A stretch of DNA of 64,000 nucleotides, taken from NCBI GenBank assembly GCA_024234855.1, contig JACKNN010000004.1, forward strand, positions 186,001-250,000, read 5' to 3'. The first letter of the stretch is position 1; each line of letters opens with the position of its first letter. The translations under genes and the position numbers were made by a program. Of this stretch, positions 51,593 through 61,953 are shown one piece after another. Source of the DNA: Pseudomonadales bacterium (GTDB lineage: Bacteria; Pseudomonadota; Gammaproteobacteria; Pseudomonadales; Halieaceae). Below the pieces are notes generated by a model, which searched no databases, was not told where the DNA came from, and saw only the letters and a list, made by a program, of their open reading frames with translations.

Positions 51593-53485
51593 TCAGATAT
51601 ACATGTCTAGACCCAAGGCAAGAATTGATCTCTTGATAGCTGAAATTTTGCGGAATCTATCAGGATTTTCTGCCAACTTATAAAACTTAATATCGTTAAT
51701 ATCCGTTATTAGACGCATTTCATCAATGAACTGACTGGGTTTTCGCGAGAACTGCCTTTCACTGGCCCATGCCTTTGCCGCATCGAACGACATACGAAAC
51801 ATTTCTTCAACCCTGTGAAGTTCTTGCTTTTGATTACGATCCCAAAAACCAGGCGGCTCAAACCTGCTGACGGATCGCCTGAAGAAATAACGGTGGACAC
51901 CATTTTTCCGATACAGCTCAACAGGAGCTGCCAATGCTAATTCGACCATACGTTTATCCAGAAGCGGATAGGCGTAGCTGAGACCCGATACCCGTCCAGA
52001 TACAGCCCAGGAACTAATACGATTACCCAAGTGGTTAAGTTGAAAAGAAGAAAGCTGCTGGCGCCTGAGGTAAACCCCCTTATAGGCAAGCACTTGCGTG
52101 CCTTGAGTAGATGCAACGCGCAAATCCGGTAACGCATAGTCCAGATAGTCCCTGTCAATGCCATCGTAGCCAGAGCCAAATAGCGGCATGTGCGCCCTGA
52201 AAAGGGGTTGCAAGACGCACCCGTACACATAAGTAGGAAAGGTGTGCATCAGTTTGCTGGTATATCTGGAAGCTCTCAGCAGTTCCCGCACAGTCCCTAC
52301 AAACTGACCGCGCAACACTCGTTCGGCATAGACATCGTTGCCATAGTGCGAGATCAACTGATCTCCACCCCAGCCTGAAAGCATGGTACGAATGCCTGCC
52401 GCAGCGGCGTTTTTGACGACGAGCTTCTCTGGCCAAAGGTCCACAGTGTCTCCAAGGGCAATATCATGGCCCCGAAGAACATTTAGGATATCGGCGCTGG
52501 CAAGCTCAGTGTACAAGTGCGGCAGTTGATACGTATCAGCAATTTCCTGGCTCATCGCCCATTCTGGGTCAGCCAGCTCTTCCCCCGAATGTGGCGCCCG
52601 CATCCAGCTGAAAGTACTCATTTTGCCAGCATCAACTGTACCCATTGTGCCCGCGCAGGCAACGATCGCTGAGGAATCAAGCCCGCCACTCAAGTGCGCC
52701 CCCAGTGGATATTGGGAGCGCAACCTACAACGAATCGCTTCTTTAAGCAGTTCAAGTAACAGTTCTGAATAGTCTTCTAAACGAACCAATTTGAGAGGCT
52801 GGACTTCATGGAGTGACCAATACTGCTTAACTATCACACCTGATTCGTCTGCGGTCAGGTAGTTCCCCGCCGGCAACTGAAATACATCGTCAAAGAACGT
52901 ATCACATGCAGAATAATTTTCGCCATCCCGCAAGTATTTCGCAACAGTCTCCTGCTTGACGCGCGGAGAAGCAAAACAGTCCTGAACGAGCGGCTCAATG
53001 TTGTTGGCAAAGATGAACTGGCTGTTCACAGTCCGATAAAACAGTGGCTGGATACCCATATGATCCCGGGCACAAAACAACCGGCTTGCGCGCTCGTCCC
53101 ATATAGCAAATGCAAAATCACCCAACAGATGCTTGAGACAGTCCTCCCGCCATTTCCGATAGGATGCCAGAATGAGTTCGCTGTCGGTTACTGACTCGAC
53201 TGGCTTGCGGATACCCAGCTTGTCGATCAGTTCCTGTCGGTTATCCAGGCGGGTGTGGGCCGTGATTACCAGGCGTGACCCGGTCTCCCCCGCTACTGCC
53301 GGCAGATTCTCCAATTTGGATTCAGGCGTATTCCATTGCATGGTGTGGCCGAGACCGACATTGCCCTCTATCCACTGCCCGCGACCTTCGTTGAACCAGG
53401 CGGCGTATACCGCGTGCATGGATCCCAACTCACCCGGGTTTACGGGTGCGCGATTGCGTTTGTATACGCCGTAAATACCGCTCAT
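51593..53485 (-). CDS. McjC-type lasso-peptide cyclase 2 (asparagine-synthetase homologue)
   Basis: The 630-residue protein begins MSGIYGVYKRN: the glutaminase Cys2 is Ser, as in cyclase 1 and unlike the EPS AsnB. The ATP-pyrophosphatase motif SGGLDSS is at 266-272, so adenylation of a side-chain carboxylate should be possible. The GATase-like part is about 1-215 and the synthetase part about 235-600. It is the gene nearest upstream of the precursor on the same strand (112 bases), so it is the better candidate for closing that ring. Cyclase 1 may serve another precursor or be a divergent partner. Base composition is lower in GC than in the purA-mutL block. Confidence 0.88.
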   Translation of the reverse strand: MSGIYGVYKRNRAPVNPGELGSMHAVYAAWFNEGRGQWIEGNVGLGHTMQWNTPESKLENLPAVAGETGSRLVITAHTRLDNRQELIDKLGIRKPVESVTDSELILASYRKWREDCLKHLLGDFAFAIWDERASRLFCARDHMGIQPLFYRTVNSQFIFANNIEPLVQDCFASPRVKQETVAKYLRDGENYSACDTFFDDVFQLPAGNYLTADESGVIVKQYWSLHEVQPLKLVRLEDYSELLLELLKEAIRCRLRSQYPLGAHLSGGLDSSAIVACAGTMGTVDAGKMSTFSWMRAPHSGEELADPEWAMSQEIADTYQLPHLYTELASADILNVLRGHDIALGDTVDLWPEKLVVKNAAAAGIRTMLSGWGGDQLISHYGNDVYAERVLRGQFVGTVRELLRASRYTSKLMHTFPTYVYGCVLQPLFRAHMPLFGSGYDGIDRDYLDYALPDLRVASTQGTQVLAYKGVYLRRQQLSSFQLNHLGNRISSWAVSGRVSGLSYAYPLLDKRMVELALAAPVELYRKNGVHRYFFRRSVSRFEPPGFWDRNQKQELHRVEEMFRMSFDAAKAWASERQFSRKPSQFIDEMRLITDINDIKFYKLAENPDRFRKISAIKRSILALGLDMYI

Positions 53486-53667
53486 CAGGATTGTATCTGG
53501 GGATGATGGAGTCGTTGATTATTCCCGCAAAGGTCGCGACTTGGCAAATCTAAATCCGGTTACCGGCGCGCGATCAGATTCGTCTCTACCGACCCTGAGA
53601 ACACATTTGACGTGTACATGGGTCCGGCTATCAGACAGCATTTCCAAAGAGTTCTGCCGGAGCTACC

Positions 53668-54144
53668 ATGGCTGCCATCGCATTTGATACACTCAAATTT
53701 GCCCGCCGGCTCAAGGAGGTGGGCGTACCCGAGGCCCAGGCAGAGGCGCAGGCGGAACTGATGGCGGAAGCGTTCGTTTTCAACATGGATGCCCTCATTA
53801 CGAAGGATTATCTCGAGCAGTGCCTGGAAGCGCGTTTTGCCAGCCAGAACGCGAGTATCGACAAGCAGTTTGCGGCGCAGGATGTGCGTATTGAAGAGAA
53901 ATTCGCGGTCCAGGGCCGACGCTTCGCCAGCATCGATCAATTCATTGTTGACCAGAAAGCCTGCAACCAGCGCTTTGAGGAGCATTTCCGCGCCCACGAC
54001 CAGCGCTTCAACACCATAGACATCGCGCTTGTCAGGATCAGTGAAGAGCTGAAACTACTGCGGTGGATGCTGGCACTCATCGTTATCACCACCGTCGTAC
54101 CGGTATTGCAGGAGTGGTTTACCCGATTTGTGCTCAGCGGCTGA
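53668..54144 (+). CDS. DUF1640/CCDC90-like coiled-coil membrane protein
   Basis: The 158-residue product starts MAAIAFDTLKFARRLKEVGV and continues AQAEAQAELMAEAF, the typical start of DUF1640-type proteins. A long coiled-coil follows (about residues 45-130, with repeated F-A-x-Q-x-x-x-I/R spacing) and one membrane helix at the C-terminus (about 131-149, LRWMLALIVITTVVPVL). The function of this family in bacteria is unknown; relatives may form trimeric membrane-tethered rods. It stands alone between the lasso locus and the PEP-CTERM gene, which faces it. Confidence 0.75.
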   Translation: MAAIAFDTLKFARRLKEVGVPEAQAEAQAELMAEAFVFNMDALITKDYLEQCLEARFASQNASIDKQFAAQDVRIEEKFAVQGRRFASIDQFIVDQKACNQRFEEHFRAHDQRFNTIDIALVRISEELKLLRWMLALIVITTVVPVLQEWFTRFVLSG

Positions 54145-54216
54145 GCCAGCCTCTATTGTGCGAACATCGCCGAAGAAAGGCTGGCCTGAATGCCAACAGG
54201 TATTAGCGCAATTCTA

Positions 54217-54930
54217 TCACTGCGCCGCGCCGACGCGGCGGCGACGTGTGACGACAAACCCCGCCAGGCCAATGGCAAGAAGGTAGGCAGCCCCTGGCTC
54301 CGGCACATTATTAACCGCAAGCGTTTGCCATTGGCCGGGACCACCTACAAGACTGGCAGAATAGTTATTGCCACCCACCGGGCGCCAGCGCGCCGAGTTG
54401 ATACCGTCGCAGCAGCCTTCAAAACCCAGGCCCAGAAACAGGAAGTCCCCGGACTGCGGGATCAGGAAATCCAGCACGTCGGAATGGTTCCAGTCGCGGT
54501 TCCACCAGATATCGGAGTTGTGGCGTTCCAGCTGGGGAGCCATGCCATCCAGCGCCAGCAGGGTAAAGCCGCCCCTGCCCCAGTCCAGGCCAAACTCCAG
54601 CTCAACCGGGCCAGTGGCCGTGCCGCTCACCGTGTATAGCGTGCCGTGATTCTGCGATCCACCGCCGCAGGTACCCGCGCTCAGGCCGTCGAAAGCATCC
54701 ACCGATATGTCGCACAGAAGGGTGTCGGGATTATTGTAGGCGGGCAAAAACCCGACAAGGTATGACAGCAGCGCCGCTGACTCATCCGACATCCAACCCG
54801 GCAGACTGGTGGAGTCAAACTTCGTATCCACCACCGCCATATCAATCGAGCGCACTATAAGTCCCGCCTGGGCGCTGGTTGCCAGTATCAGCGCGCCAAT
54901 GCCACTGACCAACTTACTCCTGAGATTCAT
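54217..54930 (-). CDS. PEP-CTERM-sorted exported protein
   Basis: The 237-residue protein has a signal peptide (residues 1-23, ending AQA) and a clear PEP-CTERM tail: VPEP at about 206, a hydrophobic helix (AAYLLAIGLAGFVV) and a basic RRRR end. Exosortase should cut near PEP and process the protein during export, often with a co-produced polysaccharide. No exosortase gene lies in the window. The middle (about 24-200) has no recognised domain, with Trp/Gly-rich stretches such as LDWGRGGFTLLAL and Cys near 93, 108 and 172. The polysaccharide genes nearby fit the usual association. Confidence 0.85.
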   Translation of the reverse strand: MNLRSKLVSGIGALILATSAQAGLIVRSIDMAVVDTKFDSTSLPGWMSDESAALLSYLVGFLPAYNNPDTLLCDISVDAFDGLSAGTCGGGSQNHGTLYTVSGTATGPVELEFGLDWGRGGFTLLALDGMAPQLERHNSDIWWNRDWNHSDVLDFLIPQSGDFLFLGLGFEGCCDGINSARWRPVGGNNYSASLVGGPGQWQTLAVNNVPEPGAAYLLAIGLAGFVVTRRRRVGAAQ

Positions 54931-55038
54931 CGTTTCTTCCTTTTCATTTTAAATAGCGGCTCTATTGCCGCCGAAAACCACCTTGTGGACATATCAATAC
55001 CACACCACTTTTTCGTGTCATGTGGCTTGCGGAATTAC

Positions 55039-55059
55039 TGTGAGCTTGCTCACTTTTTT
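55039..55059. promoter_or_regulatory. CRP-like site or terminator-like hairpin upstream of the PEP-CTERM gene
   Basis: TGTGA-GCTTGC-TCACT (55039-55054) matches nine of ten CRP half-site bases. The same bases form a 5-bp stem (GTGAG/CTCAC) followed by six T on the plus strand, so a terminator is the other reading. It is 109 bases upstream of the PEP-CTERM start. The rest of the 427-bp gap 54931-55357 holds no gene that I can support. Confidence 0.4.
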
Positions 55060-55357
55060 CAGGGACAACAGGCGCGAACTGCGATCCAGGTCCGTTTGCG
55101 GGCTGGCCGGGCGGGGCCGGTTCGCGGGTGCGGAAGAAATGGTTTCGCAGCGTCAGGTGAACACGTCAAAGTCAGTCCTGCGCCTGATGCACAAACAGGC
55201 CAGAGCTCCCACAACTGTCCGAGATCCCGGGAAACACCGCCGAAAAACGCTCATTCTGCGATCATGATCACGAAACCTGCGGCGCAGAGCCTGTACCCAT
55301 GCGTTAAACTAAGCGCAACGTAACTGGCAACACGCAACAGGAGGATACAGACAGACA

Positions 55358-55579
55358 ATGGTCGCCAAGCGTAAAGATGATGCCACGATCAGCCGCAGCC
55401 AGTACCGCTCAGACCGGGTGGTAAAGGACAGCGGAAAGTGGTTTTTCCTGACCCGGGAGGGGACAGTGGAAGGTCCGTTCGAATGTGAGGCGGATGCACT
55501 GGAGCAGCTTGAAGTCTACGTTCGGCTGGCCGTCAACGATTTCCTGCCGCACCAGTCCGCGCTTTCACTGCAGGACTGA
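55358..55579 (+). CDS. Small basic/acidic protein of unknown function
   Basis: The 73-residue product has an ATG with a GGAGGA site 15 bases upstream. It resembles small uncharacterised proteins with the pattern RSDRVVKDSGKWFFLTREG, then EGPFECEADALEQLEVYV, which may be a small alpha/beta domain. There is no signal or membrane segment. It ends 24 bases before the stop of purA, which faces it. I cannot assign a function; the family label is uncertain. Confidence 0.6.
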   Translation: MVAKRKDDATISRSQYRSDRVVKDSGKWFFLTREGTVEGPFECEADALEQLEVYVRLAVNDFLPHQSALSLQD

Positions 55580-55603
55580 GCGTCTGCCGCTCACCCGCGA
55601 ATA

Positions 55604-56905
<1,302 letters not shown>

Positions 56906-56978
56906 TTACTTTGCTCGGTTGTGTGATTCTTTTCCAGATGAGTCGCCGCCAATCACTGGCCATGACCCGGCCAATGTC

Positions 56979-58148
56979 TCAATCGATGGCCTGCACCCGC
57001 CACTGCCCGTCCTGCTCGCTCAGCTGGCGGTCACAGCGCGGGTCCGGGTCGGTGCCGAGGCAATTGATAACAATCTCCCCCGCTTCCCTGAGCCGGGCAA
57101 CCGCCGCTGCCAGCGCCGGGTCGTCCGAATCCGGCATGCTGATCGCGCCGCGCGTTGCAGCTTCCGCCGGCACCAGGGCCAGCAGGGCTTTCAGATCAGT
57201 GGCAAAGCCGGTGGCGGCGCGGGCCCGGCCGAACACCTCACCCACGTTGTCGTAGCGCCCGCCGTTGGCCAGTGCCTGCCCGTGGCCCGGCACATACGCG
57301 GCAAAGACGATGCCGGTGTGGTAGTGGTAACCGCGCAGTTCCGCCAGGTCGAAGTAGATATCGAGATCCGGTCGCTGCCGGTGGATGTCCGTGGCAACTT
57401 CCCGCAGGGCGTCCACTGCCGCTACCGCCCCGGGTGCACTGTCGGCGAACAGCTCGCGGGCGTTAGCCAGCACCGCGTCGTCGCCGTGCAGGTCCACCAG
57501 GGCAATGATCAATTCCGCCGCCTCGGGCCGGACCCCCGCCAGCGCCAGGTGCAGGTCGGGCACGGATTTGCGCTGCAGGGCGTCAAACACGGTCTGTTCC
57601 TGCTCCGCGCTGAGTCCGGCGCAGGCGAGCACCGCCTGGTAGACACCGACGTGCCCCAGGTCCAGCGTGATGTCACTGCCCATGCCGGCCGCCTCCAGAG
57701 TGGCCAGCATCAGGCGGACGATCTCAACATCCGCCGCCAGGCTGTTGTCGCCGTATAACTCCGCCCCCAACTGGATGGGTGAGCGCGAGGCCAGGAGGGA
57801 CTTGGGGCGGGTGTGCAGGGTGGAGCCGGCGTAACAAAGTCGGGTGATGCCCTCCTGGGCCAGGCTGTGGGCGTCGATACGCGCCACCTGCGGGGTGATG
57901 TCGGCGCGCACGCCGAGGGTGCGACCGCTAAGCTGGTCGGTGAGCTTGAAGGTGAGCAGGTCCAGGTCCTGGCCCAGACCAATCAGCAGGGACTCGGTGA
58001 ACTCCATCAAAGGCGGAATCACCAGCTGGTAGCCCCAGCTGCGGTACAGATCGAGCAGGCGCCGGCGCAGGCGTTCCGCGGTGGCGGCCTGGGCGGGCAG
58101 GACTTCCTCGATCCCGTCGGGCAATTGCCAGCGATCGACCGATGTCAT
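56979..58148 (-). CDS. hisZ: ATP phosphoribosyltransferase regulatory subunit HisZ
   Basis: The 389-residue protein is a class II aminoacyl-tRNA-synthetase-like HisRS paralogue. It starts WQLPDGIEEVLPAQAATAER and has RLRRRLLDLYRSWGYQLVIP, with motif 2-like VRADITPQVARIDA near residues 96-109. It lacks the anticodon-binding domain of HisRS. HisZ activates the short HisG in histidine synthesis. It follows the yjeT-like gene by 16 bases and precedes purA, as in Pseudomonas-type genomes, where this position is conserved. Confidence 0.95.
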   Translation of the reverse strand: MTSVDRWQLPDGIEEVLPAQAATAERLRRRLLDLYRSWGYQLVIPPLMEFTESLLIGLGQDLDLLTFKLTDQLSGRTLGVRADITPQVARIDAHSLAQEGITRLCYAGSTLHTRPKSLLASRSPIQLGAELYGDNSLAADVEIVRLMLATLEAAGMGSDITLDLGHVGVYQAVLACAGLSAEQEQTVFDALQRKSVPDLHLALAGVRPEAAELIIALVDLHGDDAVLANARELFADSAPGAVAAVDALREVATDIHRQRPDLDIYFDLAELRGYHYHTGIVFAAYVPGHGQALANGGRYDNVGEVFGRARAATGFATDLKALLALVPAEAATRGAISMPDSDDPALAAAVARLREAGEIVINCLGTDPDPRCDRQLSEQDGQWRVQAID

Positions 58149-58164
58149 TCAGCAAGCCTCGTCA

Positions 58165-58374
58165 CTAGTGCACCAGGTACAAAAGGAATACGCCGAACAG
58201 CATGCTGCCCAGGCCGATATTGCGTATAACGCGGTTGTCCATCTGGTCCGCCATGGTTAACAGCTTGCGCCAGCGGTCGGGACTGATGAAAGGAAGCATG
58301 CCCTCAATAATGAAGACGAGCGCTGTGGCCACCGCCAGAACGTGCCAGAAATCCAAATCTTTCCCCCCGCACAC
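58165..58374 (-). CDS. YjeT-like small membrane protein (DUF2065)
   Basis: The 69-residue frame begins at GTG, but a TTG at 58356 with GGGGGAAAGA just upstream may be the true start (63 residues), matching family members. Two membrane helices are clear (about residues 9-28 and 52-67), linked by FISPDRWRKLLTMADQMDN, the hallmark of YjeT/DUF2065. Its role is unknown. The gene is regularly found between hflC and purA/hisZ in gammaproteobacteria, as here. Confidence 0.88.
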   Translation of the reverse strand: MCGGKDLDFWHVLAVATALVFIIEGMLPFISPDRWRKLLTMADQMDNRVIRNIGLGSMLFGVFLLYLVH

Positions 58375-58473
58375 AAAAAACCGCGGGGCCAGCGCTTGTG
58401 GTTGAAACGCCGGATCCCACGGTTGGAGAATACTACCACAGGCGATGTCTAAATCACCTGTGAATTTTGTGCC

Positions 58474-59349
58474 TTACTTGCCTCCCCTGGAGTTTTTCAG
58501 GTAGCGGAAGAACTCGCTGTCAGGCTGGATCAGCATGATGTCCCCGTTGCCCTGGAACGATTGCTGGTAGGCCCTCAGGCTGCGGGTAAAGGCGTAGAAC
58601 TCCGGGTCGCGATTGAAGGCCTCGGCATAAATCCGGGTGGCATTCGCATCGCCTTCACCGCGGATCAGTTCCGCGTCGCGATAGGCGTTGGCCTGCAGCA
58701 CCGTCACCTCACGGTCGGCGGCGGCGCGGATACCTTCCGCCAGTTCCTGGCCCTGGGAGCGGTGTTCACGGGCCTCTTTCTCCCGCTCCGCGTTCATCCG
58801 GCGGTAGACCGACTCGGACACATCCGTCGGCAGGTCGATCTGCTTGACCCGCACATCCACCACTTCCACCCCCAGGGATTCCTGTGCCACCACGGTCAGC
58901 TCTTCGGTGAGAGCCCGCATCAGCTGGTCGCGCTCACCGGATACCACTTCCTGGATAGTGCGCACAGCCACCTGGTTACGCAGGCCGTTGTTGATGCGCT
59001 GGGCCAGCAGCCCCATGGCGCGGGCCATCTCACCATTGGTCGCGGTATAAAACTTCTCCGTGTCCTTGATTCGGAACTTGGCGTAGCTGTCCACCATCAG
59101 GGCCTTCTGTTCCTGGGTGAAGAACCGCTCCGGCTGGGAATCCACGGTGATAAGCCTGCCGTCGAACTTGCGCACGCTGTTCACAAAAGGAATTTTCGCG
59201 TGCAGCCCGGGCTGCAGGTCCGGGTTGACCACTTCACCGAATTTCAGCAGCACGCCGCGCTCGGTTTGCTTGATGACGTACAGCGAGTTGCTGGCGACCA
59301 GCAGCGCCAGCGCCGCCACCACCAGGATTGTCATATTGCGTCCTGACAT
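58474..59349 (-). CDS. hflC: HflC, regulatory subunit of the FtsH protease complex
   Basis: The 291-residue SPFH/band-7 protein has an N-terminal membrane helix (about 5-25) and NSLYVIKQTERGVLLKFGEV at about 21-40. The helical tail contains REKEAREHRSQGQELAEGIR (about 185-204). HflC and HflK form a ring-like complex in the inner membrane that holds FtsH and controls membrane-protein degradation. Its start lies 2 bases after the hflK stop, so the subunits are co-translated. Length is normal. Confidence 0.96.
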   Translation of the reverse strand: MSGRNMTILVVAALALLVASNSLYVIKQTERGVLLKFGEVVNPDLQPGLHAKIPFVNSVRKFDGRLITVDSQPERFFTQEQKALMVDSYAKFRIKDTEKFYTATNGEMARAMGLLAQRINNGLRNQVAVRTIQEVVSGERDQLMRALTEELTVVAQESLGVEVVDVRVKQIDLPTDVSESVYRRMNAEREKEAREHRSQGQELAEGIRAAADREVTVLQANAYRDAELIRGEGDANATRIYAEAFNRDPEFYAFTRSLRAYQQSFQGNGDIMLIQPDSEFFRYLKNSRGGK

Positions 59350-59351
59350 GA

Positions 59352-60533
59352 TCAGCGACCTCCCCTGCGATTGCCGGCGGCAGCGGCATCTCGACGCAGC
59401 TGCTCGGTCACGGCATTGGTCAGCTCGCGAATATTCGAGCTGTCGATAACGACATCGCGCACCGTGGCGCCGGGGCCCTGGTTAACGAGCTTGTCCAGCG
59501 GCAGGTACATCATGTTGTTGCCGCCCTCGACGTCGACCATCACCTTGCTGTTATTGCTGAACACCGTTTGCACCGCGTCCAGATAGAGACGCTCGCGCGT
59601 CACCTCGGGCGCTTTCAGGTACTCCGCCAGCAGTTTGTTGAAGCGCTCCGCCTCACCCTCGGCATTGGCAAGCACCTGCTCCTTGTAGGCCATGGCCTCC
59701 TCCAGCACGCGCTGGGCGCCACCGCGGGCCTCGGGCACGATGCCGTTGGCATAGGCCTGCGCCTCGTTCTTCAGCCGCTCCTCGTCCTCCCGGGCCTTGA
59801 TCACGTCGTCAAACGCGGCCTGCACCTGGGTGGGCGGCTTGGAATCGTCCACCGTCACCTTGCTCACCCGGATACCGGTGCCGTACAAATTGAGGTAGTC
59901 CTGCAAACGCTGGCTGACCTCGACCCCGATCTGGGCGCGGCCACCGGTGAGCACCATGTCCATACTGGTGCCGCCGACCACATGGCGCAGGGCGCTCTGG
60001 GTAGCGTGTTGCAGGGAGATTTCCGGCTCCAGTACCTTCAGCACAAAACTGGTGGGATCGTCGATAACGTACTGCACCGACAGCTTCACCTCGACGATAT
60101 TCTCATCGCGGGTGAGCATGATCTCGCGGAAGCTGACCGCCCGCACCTTGGTGGTGTTGACATTGATCACCTCGTCGACGACCGGCGGATTCCAGTGCAG
60201 GCCGGGCTGCACCGTGTCCAGATACTTACCGAAGCGCAACACCACGGCCCGCTCCTGCTGGTCGACCTGGTAGAAACCCGTCAGGCCCCAAACCAGTACC
60301 GCACCGGCAACCAGCACCGCCAGCAGCGCACCGGGGATACCGCCCGAGCCGGAGGAACCGGCAGAGCCGCCACCACCTCCGCCGCCTTTGCGGGCACCGC
60401 GGCCGCCAAACAGGCCGCCGAGTTTGTCCTGCAATTTTTTCAGGGCCTCATCCAGGTCTGGCGGCCCCTGGTCGCCACCACCCCAGGGATCCTTGGGTTT
60501 GTTGTTGCCGCCACCCGGTTCATTCCAGGCCAT
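59352..60533 (-). CDS. hflK: HflK, regulatory subunit of the FtsH protease complex
   Basis: The 393-residue protein starts MAWNEPGGGNNKPKDPWGGG, the Gly/Pro-rich cytoplasmic tail typical of HflK. A membrane helix follows (about 68-88, IPGALLAVLVAGAVLVWGLT), then the SPFH/band-7 domain (about 90-310) with VDQQERAVVLRFGKYLDTVQ. It pairs with HflC to cage FtsH. It is encoded 83 bases downstream of hflX and immediately upstream of hflC. Confidence 0.96.
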   Translation of the reverse strand: MAWNEPGGGNNKPKDPWGGGDQGPPDLDEALKKLQDKLGGLFGGRGARKGGGGGGGSAGSSGSGGIPGALLAVLVAGAVLVWGLTGFYQVDQQERAVVLRFGKYLDTVQPGLHWNPPVVDEVINVNTTKVRAVSFREIMLTRDENIVEVKLSVQYVIDDPTSFVLKVLEPEISLQHATQSALRHVVGGTSMDMVLTGGRAQIGVEVSQRLQDYLNLYGTGIRVSKVTVDDSKPPTQVQAAFDDVIKAREDEERLKNEAQAYANGIVPEARGGAQRVLEEAMAYKEQVLANAEGEAERFNKLLAEYLKAPEVTRERLYLDAVQTVFSNNSKVMVDVEGGNNMMYLPLDKLVNQGPGATVRDVVIDSSNIRELTNAVTEQLRRDAAAAGNRRGGR

Positions 60534-60616
60534 AGTTAACTCCTAAGTCAAAAGTCGTGAGAGTCTAACAAATTTTATCCGCTTTGAGTCATTCAACTGA
60601 CCCGGCCCGAGGAGCA

Positions 60617-61888
60617 TCAGAACAAGGGCTCGGGACCTTTCTTCATCAAGCGGTTCCAGTCCGCGCGGGGCAGGCGCACGCTGAGGTGCGCTACCCCGTC
60701 GTCACCGTAATCTTCCGTCTCCACCGCCCCCAGGCGATACAGGGCAGCCCGCAGGCCGCCCTGGCCGGGGCCGATGTCCAGCGTCTCTTCGACCATGTCC
60801 TTGCCCACCAGCTCGGCAACCGCCTGCAACAGCAGGTCGGAGCCGGCCCCGGTGGCCGCACTGACCCACACCCGCTCGGGCAGGCCGTCGGCATTGCGAT
60901 CTATACGCGGTGCCTGCGCCAACAGATCCAATTTGTTATAGACCTGCAACAGGGGGATCTGCTCGGCGCCAATCTCGGCCAGCACCTCGTGCACCTGGTG
61001 GATATTGTCTTCGCGCTGCTCCGTGGCGGCATCGATCACGTGCAGCAGCAGGTCGGCGTTGAGTGTTTCCTCCAGGGTGGCTTTAAAGGCCGCCACCAGT
61101 TTATGCGGGAGGTGGGCGATAAAGCCCACGGTATCCACCAGGATAACGGGGCCCGCATTCAGCAGGTCAAGGCGCCGCAGGGTCGGGTCCAGGGTGGCGA
61201 ACAGCTGATCCGCCGCGTACACATGGGATTCGGTCAGGCGGTTGAACAGGGTGGATTTACCCGCATTGGTATAGCCCACCAGTGACACCACGGGCACCTC
61301 GGCGCGACGCCGGGAACGCCGGCCGTTGTCGCGCTGCTTACGCACTTTTTCGAGTCGCGCGAGGATCGACTTGATCCGCGCCCGCAGCAGCCGGCGGTCG
61401 GTTTCCAGCTGGGTTTCGCCCGGGCCGCGCAGGCCGATACCGCCCTTTTGTCGTTCCAGGTGGGTCCAGCCACGTACCAGGCGCGTGCTCATATGCTGCA
61501 ACTGGGCCAGCTCCACCTGCAGCTTGCCCTCGTGGGTACGGGCGCGCTGGGCGAAGATATCCAGGATCAGCCCGGTGCGATCCAGCACCCGGCACTGCAG
61601 CTCCTTTTCGAGGTTGCGTTCCTGGCTGGGGCTGAGCGAATGGTTGAACATGACAATCTGCGCGTCGTACTCGCGCACCGACTCGGCGATTTCCTGCAGC
61701 TTGCCACTGCCGACGAAGGTGCGGGAGTCGGGCACCTCCCTGGCGCCCATGACAAACGCCACCGGGTCGCCCCCCGCGGAGAGCACCAGTTCCTCGAATT
61801 CGCGGGGGTCTTCCCGCTCGGTTTCGCTGGCAAGATTCAGGTGAACGAGCACAGCGCGCTCACCCGAATCGGGACGCTCAAAGAACAA
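60617..61888 (-). CDS. hflX: GTPase HflX
   Basis: The 423-residue ribosome-associated GTPase splits stalled or heat-damaged ribosomes. The N-terminal HflX domain (about 1-190) has GTFVGSGKLQEI-like spacing, here SRTFVGSGKLQEIAE. The Gly-rich RQKGGIGLRGPGETQLETDR lies near 145-164. The G domain has G1 GYTNAGKSTLFN (about 202-213), G3 DTVGF (about 250-254) and G4 NKLD (about 315-318). The gene sits between hfq and hflK, the standard order. A short hairpin lies in the gap to hfq. Confidence 0.96.
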   Translation of the reverse strand: MFFERPDSGERAVLVHLNLASETEREDPREFEELVLSAGGDPVAFVMGAREVPDSRTFVGSGKLQEIAESVREYDAQIVMFNHSLSPSQERNLEKELQCRVLDRTGLILDIFAQRARTHEGKLQVELAQLQHMSTRLVRGWTHLERQKGGIGLRGPGETQLETDRRLLRARIKSILARLEKVRKQRDNGRRSRRRAEVPVVSLVGYTNAGKSTLFNRLTESHVYAADQLFATLDPTLRRLDLLNAGPVILVDTVGFIAHLPHKLVAAFKATLEETLNADLLLHVIDAATEQREDNIHQVHEVLAEIGAEQIPLLQVYNKLDLLAQAPRIDRNADGLPERVWVSAATGAGSDLLLQAVAELVGKDMVEETLDIGPGQGGLRAALYRLGAVETEDYGDDGVAHLSVRLPRADWNRLMKKGPEPLF

Positions 61889-61918
61889 TACAGCCTCGGC
61901 AGCTTATCAAAGTGGGTG

Positions 61919-61943
61919 AGCGGCCTTCCGGCAGGAGGCCGCT
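61919..61943 (-). repeat. Hairpin between hfq and hflX
   Basis: The minus strand can fold AGCGGCCT / AGGCCGCT around a 9-base loop in the 65-bp gap between the hfq stop and the hflX start. No T-run follows, so it is more likely an mRNA processing or stability element than a terminator. Confidence 0.5.
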
Positions 61944-61953
61944 GAGCAGGCTC

